Of a DNA stretch of 64,000 bases, positions 17,509 to 26,179 are shown piece after piece (within the stretch, counting starts at the first letter, position 1; each line of letters opens with the position of its first letter). The DNA is from Methanosarcina sp. UBA289 (lineage in GTDB: Archaea > Halobacteriota > Methanosarcinia > Methanosarcinales > Methanosarcinaceae), in assembly GCA_002496565.1 (NCBI GenBank), contig DAKJ01000017.1:112059-176058 (forward strand). Direction: 5' to 3'. The notes below the pieces were generated by a model. It made no database searches. It was not told the origin of the DNA and saw nothing but the letters and a program-made list of their open reading frames with translations. The position numbers and the translations under genes are program-made.

Positions 17509-18894
17509 ATGATAAATATGGAAGGTTTGGATTGTAATAATCATTTTGTTCCTTTATTTCCTTTCGGCGCACCGAATCAATCGACGATCATTGCAAATGA
17601 GAAAGTAGTGATTAAGGACAAAGATGATAATGCTCTACTTTCTGGCAACGCAGAAGTTCGTCTCGATTTACTTCCACGTCCTCGAATTCGTGTGCATATT
17701 ATTAATATAGAATTATCTGACCTTGAGGCAGTTAGATTATCCAAAAGAATATGGTCTGGCGAGTTATTTACGCTAGACTTGAATAATAAAAAACATGTTG
17801 AAGGATTTATAACATCTTTTCGCTCTTCATATAATGAAAATCACTCAATAATCTTTTCTTCATCTTCTGAGCCAATAATTGGACTTGGAGACGACGACAC
17901 TCAGATGCAATACGCCGTTTTTCATTTATTTAACTTCAAGGAAACACTTGTAAATAATGGGAATCTTTCTAAGCATGTCCACTTAGAAGCTGATAACTGG
18001 GTAGTAGAGCTGAAATCTTTAGCAGATGATGTATTCGAAAAATTAAGAAGCGAAGGTGGCTATGGTCTAACGCATGTAGGTTGTTTGAGAAAGAAAGACG
18101 ACACTCCTATTTCGGGTAAAGAAGTTAAAGAAATGCTTTATGCGCTAGAGCACTTTTTCTCTTTTGCAAAAGGAGCTTGGTGTAATCCTGTATGTGCAGT
18201 AGGGTTTAACTCTTCAGATAGAGTATGGGAATCATGGTCATCACCGAAAGTATCTGGTTTCTCTCAACTAGGCTCATGGTTTGATGGACAGCATTCTGAA
18301 CAACTCGAGAATCTGTTCCCTGGTTTTATAAGTAAATGGAATGATGCAGACTGGAATGATACTCTCCATAAGGTTATATATTGGTATCTTATTGCCAATA
18401 ATTCTAATATAGACGCTGGGATTGTTTTAACTCAAACTGCACTTGAAAGGTTATATTACCAGAAACTTAAGGAAAACGCTAAATCAAAGCCTAAAGATCC
18501 AGATAGGACTTCGTCGAAGCTGAATAATCTCTTTTGTGAGTTAAATCTTCCTATAGAACTTATTGAAGAGAATACACCTAGACTAAAGAAGTTAGCAGAT
18601 GAAATTAATAAATATGTAGATGAACACATAACAGAAAAGAGAAAAAAGACAAAAATGGTGTGGAATGATGCTCCCAGTGCTTTAACTGGAATGCGTAACT
18701 ATTTAGTTCACCCTGTAAATGAATATGATTCTGTAACTTTTGGGCCTGCTATCTATGACGCAAATAAGCTGGGACTGTGGTACCTTGAGCTTTCTTTGCT
18801 TAAAGAATGTGGATACTCAGGAACATATTATAATCGTTTAACTGAAAAGCTGATAGAGAATGCCGAAGAAGTTCCATGTAAAAGTAAGTTGTAG
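17509..18894 (+). CDS. HEPN-domain protein, ApeA-like layout
   Basis: A 461-residue protein. The first 250 residues are mostly beta-structure and resemble, loosely, the N-terminal domain of ApeA-type proteins. The C-terminal part (about 285-450) is helical. It carries the HEPN ribonuclease motif as GMRNYLVHP, an Rx4H arrangement with Arg396 and His401, preceded by the usual helix with conserved Glu (TQTALERLYY). HEPN proteins of this type are RNA-cleaving effectors in anti-phage and toxin systems; that function here is inference. A TATA-like TTATAAATT at 17470-17478 lies close upstream and there is no Shine-Dalgarno, so the message may be leaderless. The next gene downstream is a nucleoside-phosphorylase-fold protein. 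Confidence 0.65.
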   Translation: MINMEGLDCNNHFVPLFPFGAPNQSTIIANEKVVIKDKDDNALLSGNAEVRLDLLPRPRIRVHIINIELSDLEAVRLSKRIWSGELFTLDLNNKKHVEGFITSFRSSYNENHSIIFSSSSEPIIGLGDDDTQMQYAVFHLFNFKETLVNNGNLSKHVHLEADNWVVELKSLADDVFEKLRSEGGYGLTHVGCLRKKDDTPISGKEVKEMLYALEHFFSFAKGAWCNPVCAVGFNSSDRVWESWSSPKVSGFSQLGSWFDGQHSEQLENLFPGFISKWNDADWNDTLHKVIYWYLIANNSNIDAGIVLTQTALERLYYQKLKENAKSKPKDPDRTSSKLNNLFCELNLPIELIEENTPRLKKLADEINKYVDEHITEKRKKTKMVWNDAPSALTGMRNYLVHPVNEYDSVTFGPAIYDANKLGLWYLELSLLKECGYSGTYYNRLTEKLIENAEEVPCKSKL

Positions 18895-19433
18895 ATCTAT
18901 AAAGCGTTTTCGAAACCTGAAACCTCTATGCATCAATGAGTCTTTTACTTGTTCTGGGTGAAGAAATCCCACCAATTGCTTAGTCTCAGGATGTTTAGCG
19001 CATCTTTGAGGCAACACCAACCATATCAGAGTCTTTTGCTCTTTGGTATATGTAAACGATAAAACAGAATACTTCAGCTATTGAATTATTGGCGAAGTAG
19101 CCATACACGTCAATTTCATTGACGCATTCACTCTTTATTAGGGAAGTGAATCCTAAACTGCCCTTTCGGGAGAACAATCGGGCACGGCAATCCTTTAAGA
19201 AACTGCTAGCATTACCACGAGTAAAGCTAGTACTTTATTTCTTATCAAACTCTTCACCGATTTTGTTTATGTTAATCTTCTACATATATCTGCCTATACT
19301 TCGGTAATCTGCTCCGCCTCGAGGATATTGACTTCGCCGGTATAATTAGCAATACTTATATCATGATTTGCGATAAATATTCTTGAATAGTCATTGTCAC
19401 TCGTTTAATATTAATTAGTAAGGACGGAGTATC
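18895..19433. other. Intergenic between HEPN and phosphorylase genes
   Basis: A 539-base space. Short frames on both strands are uninterpretable; one on the minus strand (18900-19010) reads RCAKHPETKQLVGFLHPE and may be a remnant of an unrecognised gene. The last 40 bases carry GGAG at 19426-19429, which serves the GTG start of the next gene. Confidence 0.35.
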
Positions 19434-20810
19434 GTGCCAAGATTTAAAGAAGAAAAGAAATGTGTCGCAGTCATACTCACCGCTCTTCCTGTAGAATATC
19501 TTGCGGTTCGTGATCATCTGACAGATATTGAGGAAAAAACACATCCACAAGGAACTATTTATGAATGTGGAATATTTTCAACTAATGGTCAGTTATGGAA
19601 TGTCGCGATAGGAGAGATTGGCGAAGGCAATGAACAGGCAGCTTTGGAAGTAGAAAGGGCAGTTTCATATTTTGATCCGAGCATTATAATTTTCGTAGGA
19701 GTGGCTGGCGGAGTCAAGGATGATGTAAAACTTGGTGATGTGGTAGTTGCTAGTAAGGTTTATTGTTATGAATCAGGTAAAGCTGGGAATAACTTCAAAA
19801 CAAGACCTCAAGTGAGTTCGCCAAATTATAAAGTGATTAATAGAGCGAAAGCCGAGGCTCGAAAGTACGACTGGTTACAATATCTTGACGGGATAATACC
19901 TGATCCACAACCTACTGTATTTGTCAAACCCATTGCTGCTGGTGGAAAAGTATTAAGTTCATCTTTATCTGAGGCTTATAAATTGATTAAGTCTGGTTAT
20001 GGAGACACACTGGCTGTAGAGATGGATGGATATGGTTTTCTCAAAGCTGCTTATGCTAACCCACAAGTAGATGCACTGGTGATTCGTGGTATTTCTGATT
20101 TAATTGACAATAAGGATAGCGCAGACAAGGCTGGCTTTCAGAAAATAGCTTCTCGTCACGCGAGTGCATTTGCTTTTCAAATTTTAGCGAAGTTATGCAT
20201 TGAAATACAAAAACACGTAGATAGAGCGTTTATATGGGATAAATCATTGATTAATAACGAAGTAGATATAACTAGAGATAAGAATTTAGTTAATGATGAT
20301 TTCTTGGGATTTATTAATGACTGTAAATCTTATTCGACAGTTGATCACATATATGCAAACGAAGATTCTCAATACATTATAATATCAATCAATCTTGGGA
20401 TAGGTGGTGTAAGGGAACTGGGTGAGGAATGGAAGAATACTATATCTGGTATAGAAGTAGAAGTTAGCAATAAAGGAAAGCGAGATGCTCTAAATTGTGA
20501 GGGTTTAGTCACTTTTAAAAAGTTGGATTCACTTACTTTATATCCAACTGAAAAAGGAAATGTGTTGCATAACACTAAAAAATTTGATCTTCTTGTAGGT
20601 GAAACGAAAACACTAGTAGCTGCATGGGGTTTTTCGGGAACAGCTATTGAAGGATCTGCTGGATTCAGTAAAGGTGATTTTGTAGATAAAACTCCACCTA
20701 TTGAAGTGATAATCTATTATGGGGATAAAACTGTAAGAAAAAGATTAGAAGAAGAGGATATTGATAAGCTCATAAGAGAGTTTGAAGAGCAAAACCATAG
20801 ACTTAGTTGA
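19434..20810 (+). CDS. Nucleoside phosphorylase-fold protein with C-terminal extension
   Basis: A 458-residue protein. Residues 10-265 are a PNP/MTAN-type domain: VAVILTALPVEYLAV at the start, the phosphate/ribose region FVGVAGGVKDDVKLGDVVVA at about 87-106, the Glu-Met-Asp of LAVEMDGYG (the EMEG motif of MTA/SAH nucleosidases) and VIRGISDLID with its Asp. The domain should cleave or phosphorolyse an N-glycosidic bond. Residues 270-458 form a second domain, probably beta-rich, ending in a charged helix. Free-standing PNP-like domains fused to other modules occur in anti-phage systems such as Detocs, where the domain degrades ATP; this role is inference here. GTG start with GGAG four bases upstream. 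Confidence 0.75.
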   Translation: MPRFKEEKKCVAVILTALPVEYLAVRDHLTDIEEKTHPQGTIYECGIFSTNGQLWNVAIGEIGEGNEQAALEVERAVSYFDPSIIIFVGVAGGVKDDVKLGDVVVASKVYCYESGKAGNNFKTRPQVSSPNYKVINRAKAEARKYDWLQYLDGIIPDPQPTVFVKPIAAGGKVLSSSLSEAYKLIKSGYGDTLAVEMDGYGFLKAAYANPQVDALVIRGISDLIDNKDSADKAGFQKIASRHASAFAFQILAKLCIEIQKHVDRAFIWDKSLINNEVDITRDKNLVNDDFLGFINDCKSYSTVDHIYANEDSQYIIISINLGIGGVRELGEEWKNTISGIEVEVSNKGKRDALNCEGLVTFKKLDSLTLYPTEKGNVLHNTKKFDLLVGETKTLVAAWGFSGTAIEGSAGFSKGDFVDKTPPIEVIIYYGDKTVRKRLEEEDIDKLIREFEEQNHRLS

Positions 20811-20867
20811 GATGATAATCACTAAAATATCATCATATGTTGGTAGGATTTTCTTCCATCCACCTTC

Positions 20868-20906
20868 GACTAAGTTTCACGACCCAGTTTCAGGGATATT
20901 TAGGTA
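20868..20906. repeat. Right flanking repeat of the HEPN/phosphorylase cassette
   Basis: GACTAAGTTTCACGACCCAG and the following 19 bases are the partner of 17389-17427, with 29 of 39 positions identical in direct orientation. It begins 58 bases after the phosphorylase-fold stop codon. Confidence 0.45.
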
Positions 20907-21081
20907 CATCCTCAATGTGACAACATTGTCACATCGGTAATCATCCGACTCAGGGATATTAGCTTGACTGGCAGTTTACACCAAGTATATCCTCAAAACC
21001 AGCTACATTGGCTCTACATAACGTACAGTAGAGCTTGGCAGCCTCATAGATTATTGTCAATAGCCTTCTGGGGTAAGTGGT

Positions 21082-21629
21082 TTAGATTCGATCTCTGTTC
21101 CCCAATTCTATTAATAAATTATCACGCCTTTTGCCTTCTATATAGTACTCTGCCGCGAGCACTGATGCAATCACTAGTATCAGTGCATCGTTCTGTTCTG
21201 GCTCTATTTCCACTGTATAGATTTCCCAGATAGTACCCGATGACCACACTTTTGCAATTCGTTTTCCGTTTGACTTAATTTTAAAATCTACACCATAAAT
21301 AAGAACTACCATTTACTTTCATTTCAGGTGCATCTGGAATTTCGATATTCCAATCAGAAAGACTAAGATGAAGTAGACCTCTTTTCTTTATTGTTGCAGA
21401 TAGTTACCATCCTTTTGTTTGATATAAGTTGTCTCTCTAAGAGAGAAAAACTTACTAGGGAATCTTTTAAAAGGACATTTCTCTGTGCATCGAGTAAATT
21501 CCCTCCTCCATCATAGAAAACTGTCTCACCCGTTTCATTTTCAATCCAGGATTTACTGGAGAGAAACTTACTTTTTATTCTGTAAGTGGTGTGCTTGCAT
21601 TTAGTTCCTTTTCCTGACACGGTACCCAT
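21082..21629 (-). pseudogene. LURP-one-related (LOR/YxjI) family pseudogene
   Basis: Three pieces in different minus-strand frames reconstruct a LURP-one-related protein. YRIKSKFLSSKSWIENETG followed by VLLKDSLVSFSLLERQL lies in 21363-21629. LSLSDWNIEIPDAPEMKVNG is in a second frame at about 21310-21375. VDFKIKSNGKRIAKVW and YTVEIEPEQNDALILVIAS are in a third at 21082-21312. The order and spacing fit the family's tubby-like barrel. At least two frameshifts separate the pieces, so no full protein can be made. Intact relatives are small cytoplasmic proteins related to phospholipid scramblases. Confidence 0.7.
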
Positions 21630-22311
21630 CTTCTTTAGAATGTTGATGTATATTAATACCTTTAATTTTCAGTGTACTTAAAAACAAAATAGTAGGTCTG
21701 TGCATAGTAAACTCTATAAAATATTATACAATGTATATGTTTTATTTTATAAACAGTTATTAAAATTTTAAGGATGACCTTGAGACATTTGACACAACTC
21801 GACTGTGGTTACTTAAACTCAAGCCAGAAAAAACATTACATGAAGCTTGCCATCAACCTATTGTCCTTAATCTCACTGCAATCGATGACCTTTGGGCCAG
21901 TAAATCTAAAAAAGTCATCTTCGGGCTGTCAAAAAAACCCTTCATTTTATAAACATTTTAAATTAATAATATCGCTAACTCAAATGTAGTATCACAAAAA
22001 AGCAGCTATTCAAAATGTCTATTTCTTAAAATTATCTAAGATTAAAAAAGGTTTTTGGGAAAAAGAATCTAGCTACCTGCGAAACTTCAAATGAAATTAT
22101 ATCTGTACGGAAGTTTTCGCTGTATGTTATTTCTTTATCCGATTTGGACACCTATGATTTGGTGTGCAAATACTTAACTAAGCGGCTAAATATCAGTTTA
22201 ATCCTTAGATATTCAGTCCAATTTATAATTTCTCAGTTAGTCCTTTTTGTCGTCGTGCGGTGTTTTGTGATTACTATTTATTTAATATCTGCTCGAAAGG
22301 CAGCAAGCTCA
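21630..22311. other. Intergenic, remnants only
   Basis: About 680 bases. On the plus strand a frame without a start codon encodes DDLETFDTTRLWLLKLKPEK and about 40 further residues at 21770-21950. I do not recognise it, and it may be a gene fragment. Nothing else can be supported. Confidence 0.35.
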
Positions 22312-22524
22312 TTATACGAGCTTTATTTCATACCAGTCCGAGAGTTCTGCATCAAGAACTCCTTCATGGACCATCTTCTCGATCTCGTTTTCAACCTGTC
22401 CGTAAGTGAACTTATAGTCGTGTGAGATTGCGGAGATGACATCCGGACTATGGCAGAATCTGTTCGGAAACGCCTCATTGAATATTGCTACGTTTTCGAG
22501 GATCAAATTCCTTAGTCTTTCCAT
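22312..22524 (-). CDS. Small helical protein (70 aa), possible DNA-binding
   Basis: A 70-residue soluble protein with a good ribosome-binding site (GAGGTGAT, five bases before the ATG). A minus-strand TATA-like sequence near 22615-22632 lies about 100 bases upstream. The sequence is helical, with FTYGQVENEIEKMVHEGVLDAE reading like a recognition helix plus following helix of a small winged-helix fold. Two Cys/His-containing stretches are not arranged as a zinc site. No family is recognised. An opposing reading frame across it lacks any start signal and is taken as a shadow. Confidence 0.55.
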   Translation of the reverse strand: MERLRNLILENVAIFNEAFPNRFCHSPDVISAISHDYKFTYGQVENEIEKMVHEGVLDAELSDWYEIKLV

Positions 22525-22874
22525 TTTTTATCACCTCTTTTTTATTGTGTTTAGTTTTTCATTCGGGTTCGATTTCTCTTTTCCTCAACCACTATATTTA
22601 CACGCCAAGTATATAGATATTTCCCTAATACACTATATAGTTAGAGTATCTTTAGACGCTAAACCATATCTATATAGTAAAAGTTGACAGGCCGAAATTT
22701 ATCACCTGGATGTTTCAGAACTGAGAGTTTTAAAAATGGACTTTTCAAAATTGAAAATTTCGTCTTTGAAATTTTCATGATTGAATATTTTAAATCTGTT
22801 TAGAAAGAAAAGAGAAATGAAAAAGATGGGGCTTTACTGTAAATCTTCAACGTAGGCCATCCTCCTAGAAGTGC
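22525..22874. promoter_or_regulatory. Promoter region of the 70-aa gene and spacer
   Basis: Several TATATA-like words cluster at 22600-22680. CTATATAGTGT on the minus strand (about 22623-22633) is the best TATA for the 70-aa gene. The rest of this 350-base space is AT-rich and holds no gene. Confidence 0.4.
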
Positions 22875-23648
22875 TTAAGCGTTACCTATCAGGCATGCAG
22901 CATACTTTCCCTTGTCTGTTATGACAATAATATTATTTCTACCCCTTTTTTCAACACGTATGTAACCGTTATGTTTTAACTCATCAAGGAGGCCTCTATT
23001 TATTCTGACAAGTATATTACTGGATGTCCTTTGTTTTCCACCTATATTCTCGTTAAGATCCTCAAAGCCTTGAAGCCTATTGTCTTTGATCATTTTAATT
23101 ATGTCATTAGTTGTCATTTTTTCTTTTTTGTGGAGTTCCGTGAGGAACACGCTTCTTGCTCCAGTAGGAGTGTCAATAGTAAAATTAGTCAAAATGTAAT
23201 ACCTTAACTTATTAACAATGGACAGGCCATGTTCCAACAATTCTTCTTCATTTTTTGAATAGCCTCCATCGGCATATACGTAGTAAACTTTAACATCGTG
23301 ATGCATGGCAGCAAAAGTCGATGCGACTGCGGTCAATTTTCCCGATGCACTCATATTAACATAGACAAGATTATTCTCTTTTTTCTCCTGGACGATCAAG
23401 TTACTTATAGTCGACAAAAGAGGAAGCGGATCAGACATCTCACTTCCCACAGTAATAACCTCTATGTTCTTCTCTTCAAGGCGCTTTTTGACTTCCTGTA
23501 AAAAGTATTCACGGCACTTTGAACTGAACTCTTTACTTATGGGTTTAGTATGTAAAAGATAGACTTTATTAGCCCTCATTTTGTCAAATGGCCTGACAGC
23601 CATATCGATTTCAGAGGCAAGAGGTATAATGTGTACAATTTCTTCCAT
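22875..23648 (-). CDS. CARF-domain winged-helix regulator (HFX_2341/DUF6293-like)
   Basis: A 257-residue protein. Residues 1-150 form a CARF-like Rossmann domain: EEIVHIIPLASEIDMAVRPF opens the fold and LVYVNMSASGKLTAVASTFA is the nucleotide-facing loop typical of this family. Residues 165-257 are a winged helix-turn-helix (KEKMTTNDIIKMIKDNR, then LLDELKHNGYIRVEKRGRNN as the wing). CARF domains bind cyclic oligoadenylates or other nucleotides in Csa3-type regulators. Here no CRISPR locus is nearby, so it probably senses a small nucleotide ligand for another purpose. It is divergent from an MFS pump, its most likely target, and repeated ATATTAAC words lie in its promoter. Confidence 0.75.
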   Translation of the reverse strand: MEEIVHIIPLASEIDMAVRPFDKMRANKVYLLHTKPISKEFSSKCREYFLQEVKKRLEEKNIEVITVGSEMSDPLPLLSTISNLIVQEKKENNLVYVNMSASGKLTAVASTFAAMHHDVKVYYVYADGGYSKNEEELLEHGLSIVNKLRYYILTNFTIDTPTGARSVFLTELHKKEKMTTNDIIKMIKDNRLQGFEDLNENIGGKQRTSSNILVRINRGLLDELKHNGYIRVEKRGRNNIIVITDKGKYAACLIGNA

Positions 23649-23656
23649 GATATCAC

Positions 23657-23703
23657 TATATTAACACTCTCATATATTAACGATATTAAAAATATTAACG
23701 TTA
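23657..23703. promoter_or_regulatory. ATATTAAC iterons in the CARF gene promoter
   Basis: ATATTAAC or a close variant occurs four times between 23657 and 23703 (about 23658, 23674, 23684 and 23693), immediately upstream of the regulator's start. They overlap its likely TATA region. They may be binding sites for autoregulation. Confidence 0.4.
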
Positions 23704-23758
23704 TTTACGTAGAAATAGTTATATCTGGCTCGTAGAATAAGAATTCAGTTTAATAAGA

Positions 23759-23809
23759 AACCGCATGAATAGCTTTACGCTCGGCCTTTGTCGACGAAAT
23801 GAAGCGGTT
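23759..23809. other. Imperfect hairpin between CARF gene and MFS gene
   Basis: AACCGC at 23759-23764 pairs with GCGGTT at 23804-23809 around a 39-base loop. It is more GC-rich than its surroundings. It may be an operator or an RNA leader of the MFS gene. Confidence 0.3.
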
Positions 23810-23950
23810 ACAGGTCTATAATACCCAATGATGAATTATTTTTGTCATATTATTGTTGTCACTCCGAGAACCAGGTCTAAATAACATAGTCAGCTTTGCC
23901 ACTGCAAACCTTGCCAATTTACCCGCCGGCAGCAAAAACGAGGTAATAAC

Positions 23951-25759
23951 TTGAATAAAAATAGTAATTTAATAGATAAAGAGAATATATCTATACAAAA
24001 AAAAGGCATTGCATACAAATGGGTTGCACTGTTCAATGTGACCTTAGCATCATTAATGGGCTCTATCAACGGCAGCATCATCCTGATCTCGCTGCCTGCG
24101 ATATTCAAGGGCATCCAGATGGACCCGACGGATCCTGGTGCATTTCAGTATCTTCTGTGGCTCCTTATGGGCTTTGGTCTGATCACGGCTACACTGCTCC
24201 TCACTATTGGTCGGCTGGCGGACATGTATGGTCGGGTAAAACTGTTCCGGCTGGGCTTCCTTATATTCGCCATCGGCTCAATTCTGCTTTATCTGACACC
24301 TGGCACAGGCAACACTGGTGCACTGGAGCTAATTATTTTCAGGCTTATACAGGCTGTGGGTAGCGCATTCACCATAGCTAACAGCTCAGCCATTCTCACT
24401 GACGCGTTTCCTGTCAGTGAGAGGGGAAAGGCACTGGGCATAAATATGGTAGCCTTTATGTCCGGCCAGTTTATTGGCTTACTACTTGGTGGCATACTGG
24501 CGACGTACAACTGGCGCTATGTGTTCCTTGTCAATATTCCCTTTGCTATCCTTGGAACGGTGTGGTCTTATTGGAAAATGAAGGATATATCATTCAGGGC
24601 TTCTAAGACCAGTCTTGATATTGTGGGAAATTTACTCTTTGTCGGCGGGCTGACCTCGCTTCTGATCGGTGTCACTTATGCCCTGATGCCTTACGAGCAT
24701 GATGGTATCACCGATGCGATGGGCTGGAACAACCCATGGGTAATGGCAGCCTTAAGTATCGGAATCATATTGTTGGTCGCCTTCCCATTCATCGAGAGCA
24801 AGATGAAGAACCCTATGTTCAAGCTGGAGTTCTTTAAGATCAGAGCCTTTACCTATGGTTGTCTTGCCAGTTTCACTTCAGCTATTGCCCGAGGCGGTGC
24901 CATGTTCATGCTTATTCTTCTGCTGCAAGGGATCTGGCTGCCGCTCCAAGGTTATCGCTTTGAGGACACGCCTTTATGGGCAGGTATCTATATGCTTCCC
25001 ATGACTCTTGGCTTTATGATCATGGGACCGATCTCCGGGATGCTCTCGGACAAGTATGGACCTCGATGGATCGCCACTGCTGGAATGAGCATCGTAGCGC
25101 TGGTGTTTCTTGGGCTCGCTCTGCTTCCCTATAACTTCGACTACTGGGAGCTAGGAATATTGATCTTCTTCATGGGCATTGGCAACGGTATGTTCGCCTC
25201 TCCTAATAGCTCCTCGATAATGAATTCTGTGCCGCCTCAAAACCGGGGTATCGCGTCAGGCATGCTATCCACACTATCTAACTCGGCCAGTACGCTGAGC
25301 ATGTCCATATTCTTCACCATCGTGATTGTAGGTATCCAAAAATCGTTTCCAGATGCGGTATACAGCTCGTTTGCCAGCCTTGGATCTGCACAAATTGCTC
25401 CTGCTTTGCAACAACTAGCGAATCAGCTAGCATTAATGTCGCCTACAAATGCGTTGTTCTCTGCCTTTCTAGGCTATAACCCAATGAGCTCGATTCTGAA
25501 CTCTATAGATCCGAGTATCGTCAGCTCAATACCTCAACAAATCTTGACCACACTGACAAGCAACTACTGGTTCCCACAGACACTGCAGCAGGCGTTCATG
25601 CCAGCGCTGCGTATTTCGTTCATAATCGGGGCTGTACTCTGCAGTATAGCAGCAGTGCTATCGGCAATGAGAGGACAACGGTACGTGTACGAGGCTTACA
25701 ACCCAGTCGGCGATGTGAGCAAAGCTGATATTACGGAAGGAAAAGAAAGGGCACTCTAA
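23951..25759 (+). CDS. MFS drug exporter, DHA2/EmrB type
   Basis: A 602-residue major facilitator with 14 predicted helices, the size of the DHA2 (EmrB/QacA) drug:proton antiporter family. Motif A is seen as GRLADMYGRVKLF between helices 2 and 3, and motif C-like GQFIGLLLGGILA in helix 5. The N-terminal 25 residues are polar. The start is TTG with GAGG eight bases upstream. A long extracytoplasmic loop of about 100 residues (near 460-560) precedes the last helix. The divergent CARF-HTH protein is the likely regulator, and an RND exporter follows. Codon use is more GC-rich than the accessory genes to its left. Confidence 0.88.
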   Translation: MNKNSNLIDKENISIQKKGIAYKWVALFNVTLASLMGSINGSIILISLPAIFKGIQMDPTDPGAFQYLLWLLMGFGLITATLLLTIGRLADMYGRVKLFRLGFLIFAIGSILLYLTPGTGNTGALELIIFRLIQAVGSAFTIANSSAILTDAFPVSERGKALGINMVAFMSGQFIGLLLGGILATYNWRYVFLVNIPFAILGTVWSYWKMKDISFRASKTSLDIVGNLLFVGGLTSLLIGVTYALMPYEHDGITDAMGWNNPWVMAALSIGIILLVAFPFIESKMKNPMFKLEFFKIRAFTYGCLASFTSAIARGGAMFMLILLLQGIWLPLQGYRFEDTPLWAGIYMLPMTLGFMIMGPISGMLSDKYGPRWIATAGMSIVALVFLGLALLPYNFDYWELGILIFFMGIGNGMFASPNSSSIMNSVPPQNRGIASGMLSTLSNSASTLSMSIFFTIVIVGIQKSFPDAVYSSFASLGSAQIAPALQQLANQLALMSPTNALFSAFLGYNPMSSILNSIDPSIVSSIPQQILTTLTSNYWFPQTLQQAFMPALRISFIIGAVLCSIAAVLSAMRGQRYVYEAYNPVGDVSKADITEGKERAL

Positions 25760-25877
25760 TATCTGACATCTATCTGGCATCTGGCATACTGTCCAATCTA
25801 GATCTCAAAAAATTTCTTAGACAGTATTGTCAATAAGGTCTTTGTACTGTGCCTGATAAATACCTGTCTTAAGAATG

Positions 25878-25912
25878 AATGCTGACTCAAAGTGCTGTCA
25901 GCATTTTAGTCT
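25878..25912 (+). terminator. Hairpin and T-rich tract after MFS gene
   Basis: AATGCTGAC at 25878-25886 pairs with GTCAGCATT at 25897-25905 around a ten-base loop, followed by TTAGTCTTT. It lies about 120 bases after the MFS stop codon. Confidence 0.55.
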
Positions 25913-26179
25913 TTGGACAGGCATACTCTTGAGATACGTTTTTGAACAAACTTTCTATAGAAAGATTATTGTCAAGTCTTTGACAAAATCTTTGATCATG
26001 TAAATTCGAAAGGTGCTGAAGTCTACTTACAGAAATTCGAGACAATGATAATAATTTTAAGAGAAATTACTCATCGATGGATTTAAATCGGAACAGTGTT
26101 TTTGGAAAGTAAACTTAGATTAATAAATCCATTAGTTATTTTAATAGTAATTTTAAAAAGATAATGGGAGGAATTCACC

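Noticed and set aside
22144..22425. Plus-strand hydrophobic frame of 93 codons
   Set aside because: Overlaps the 70-aa minus-strand gene, which has a good ribosome-binding site and TATA; this one has neither.
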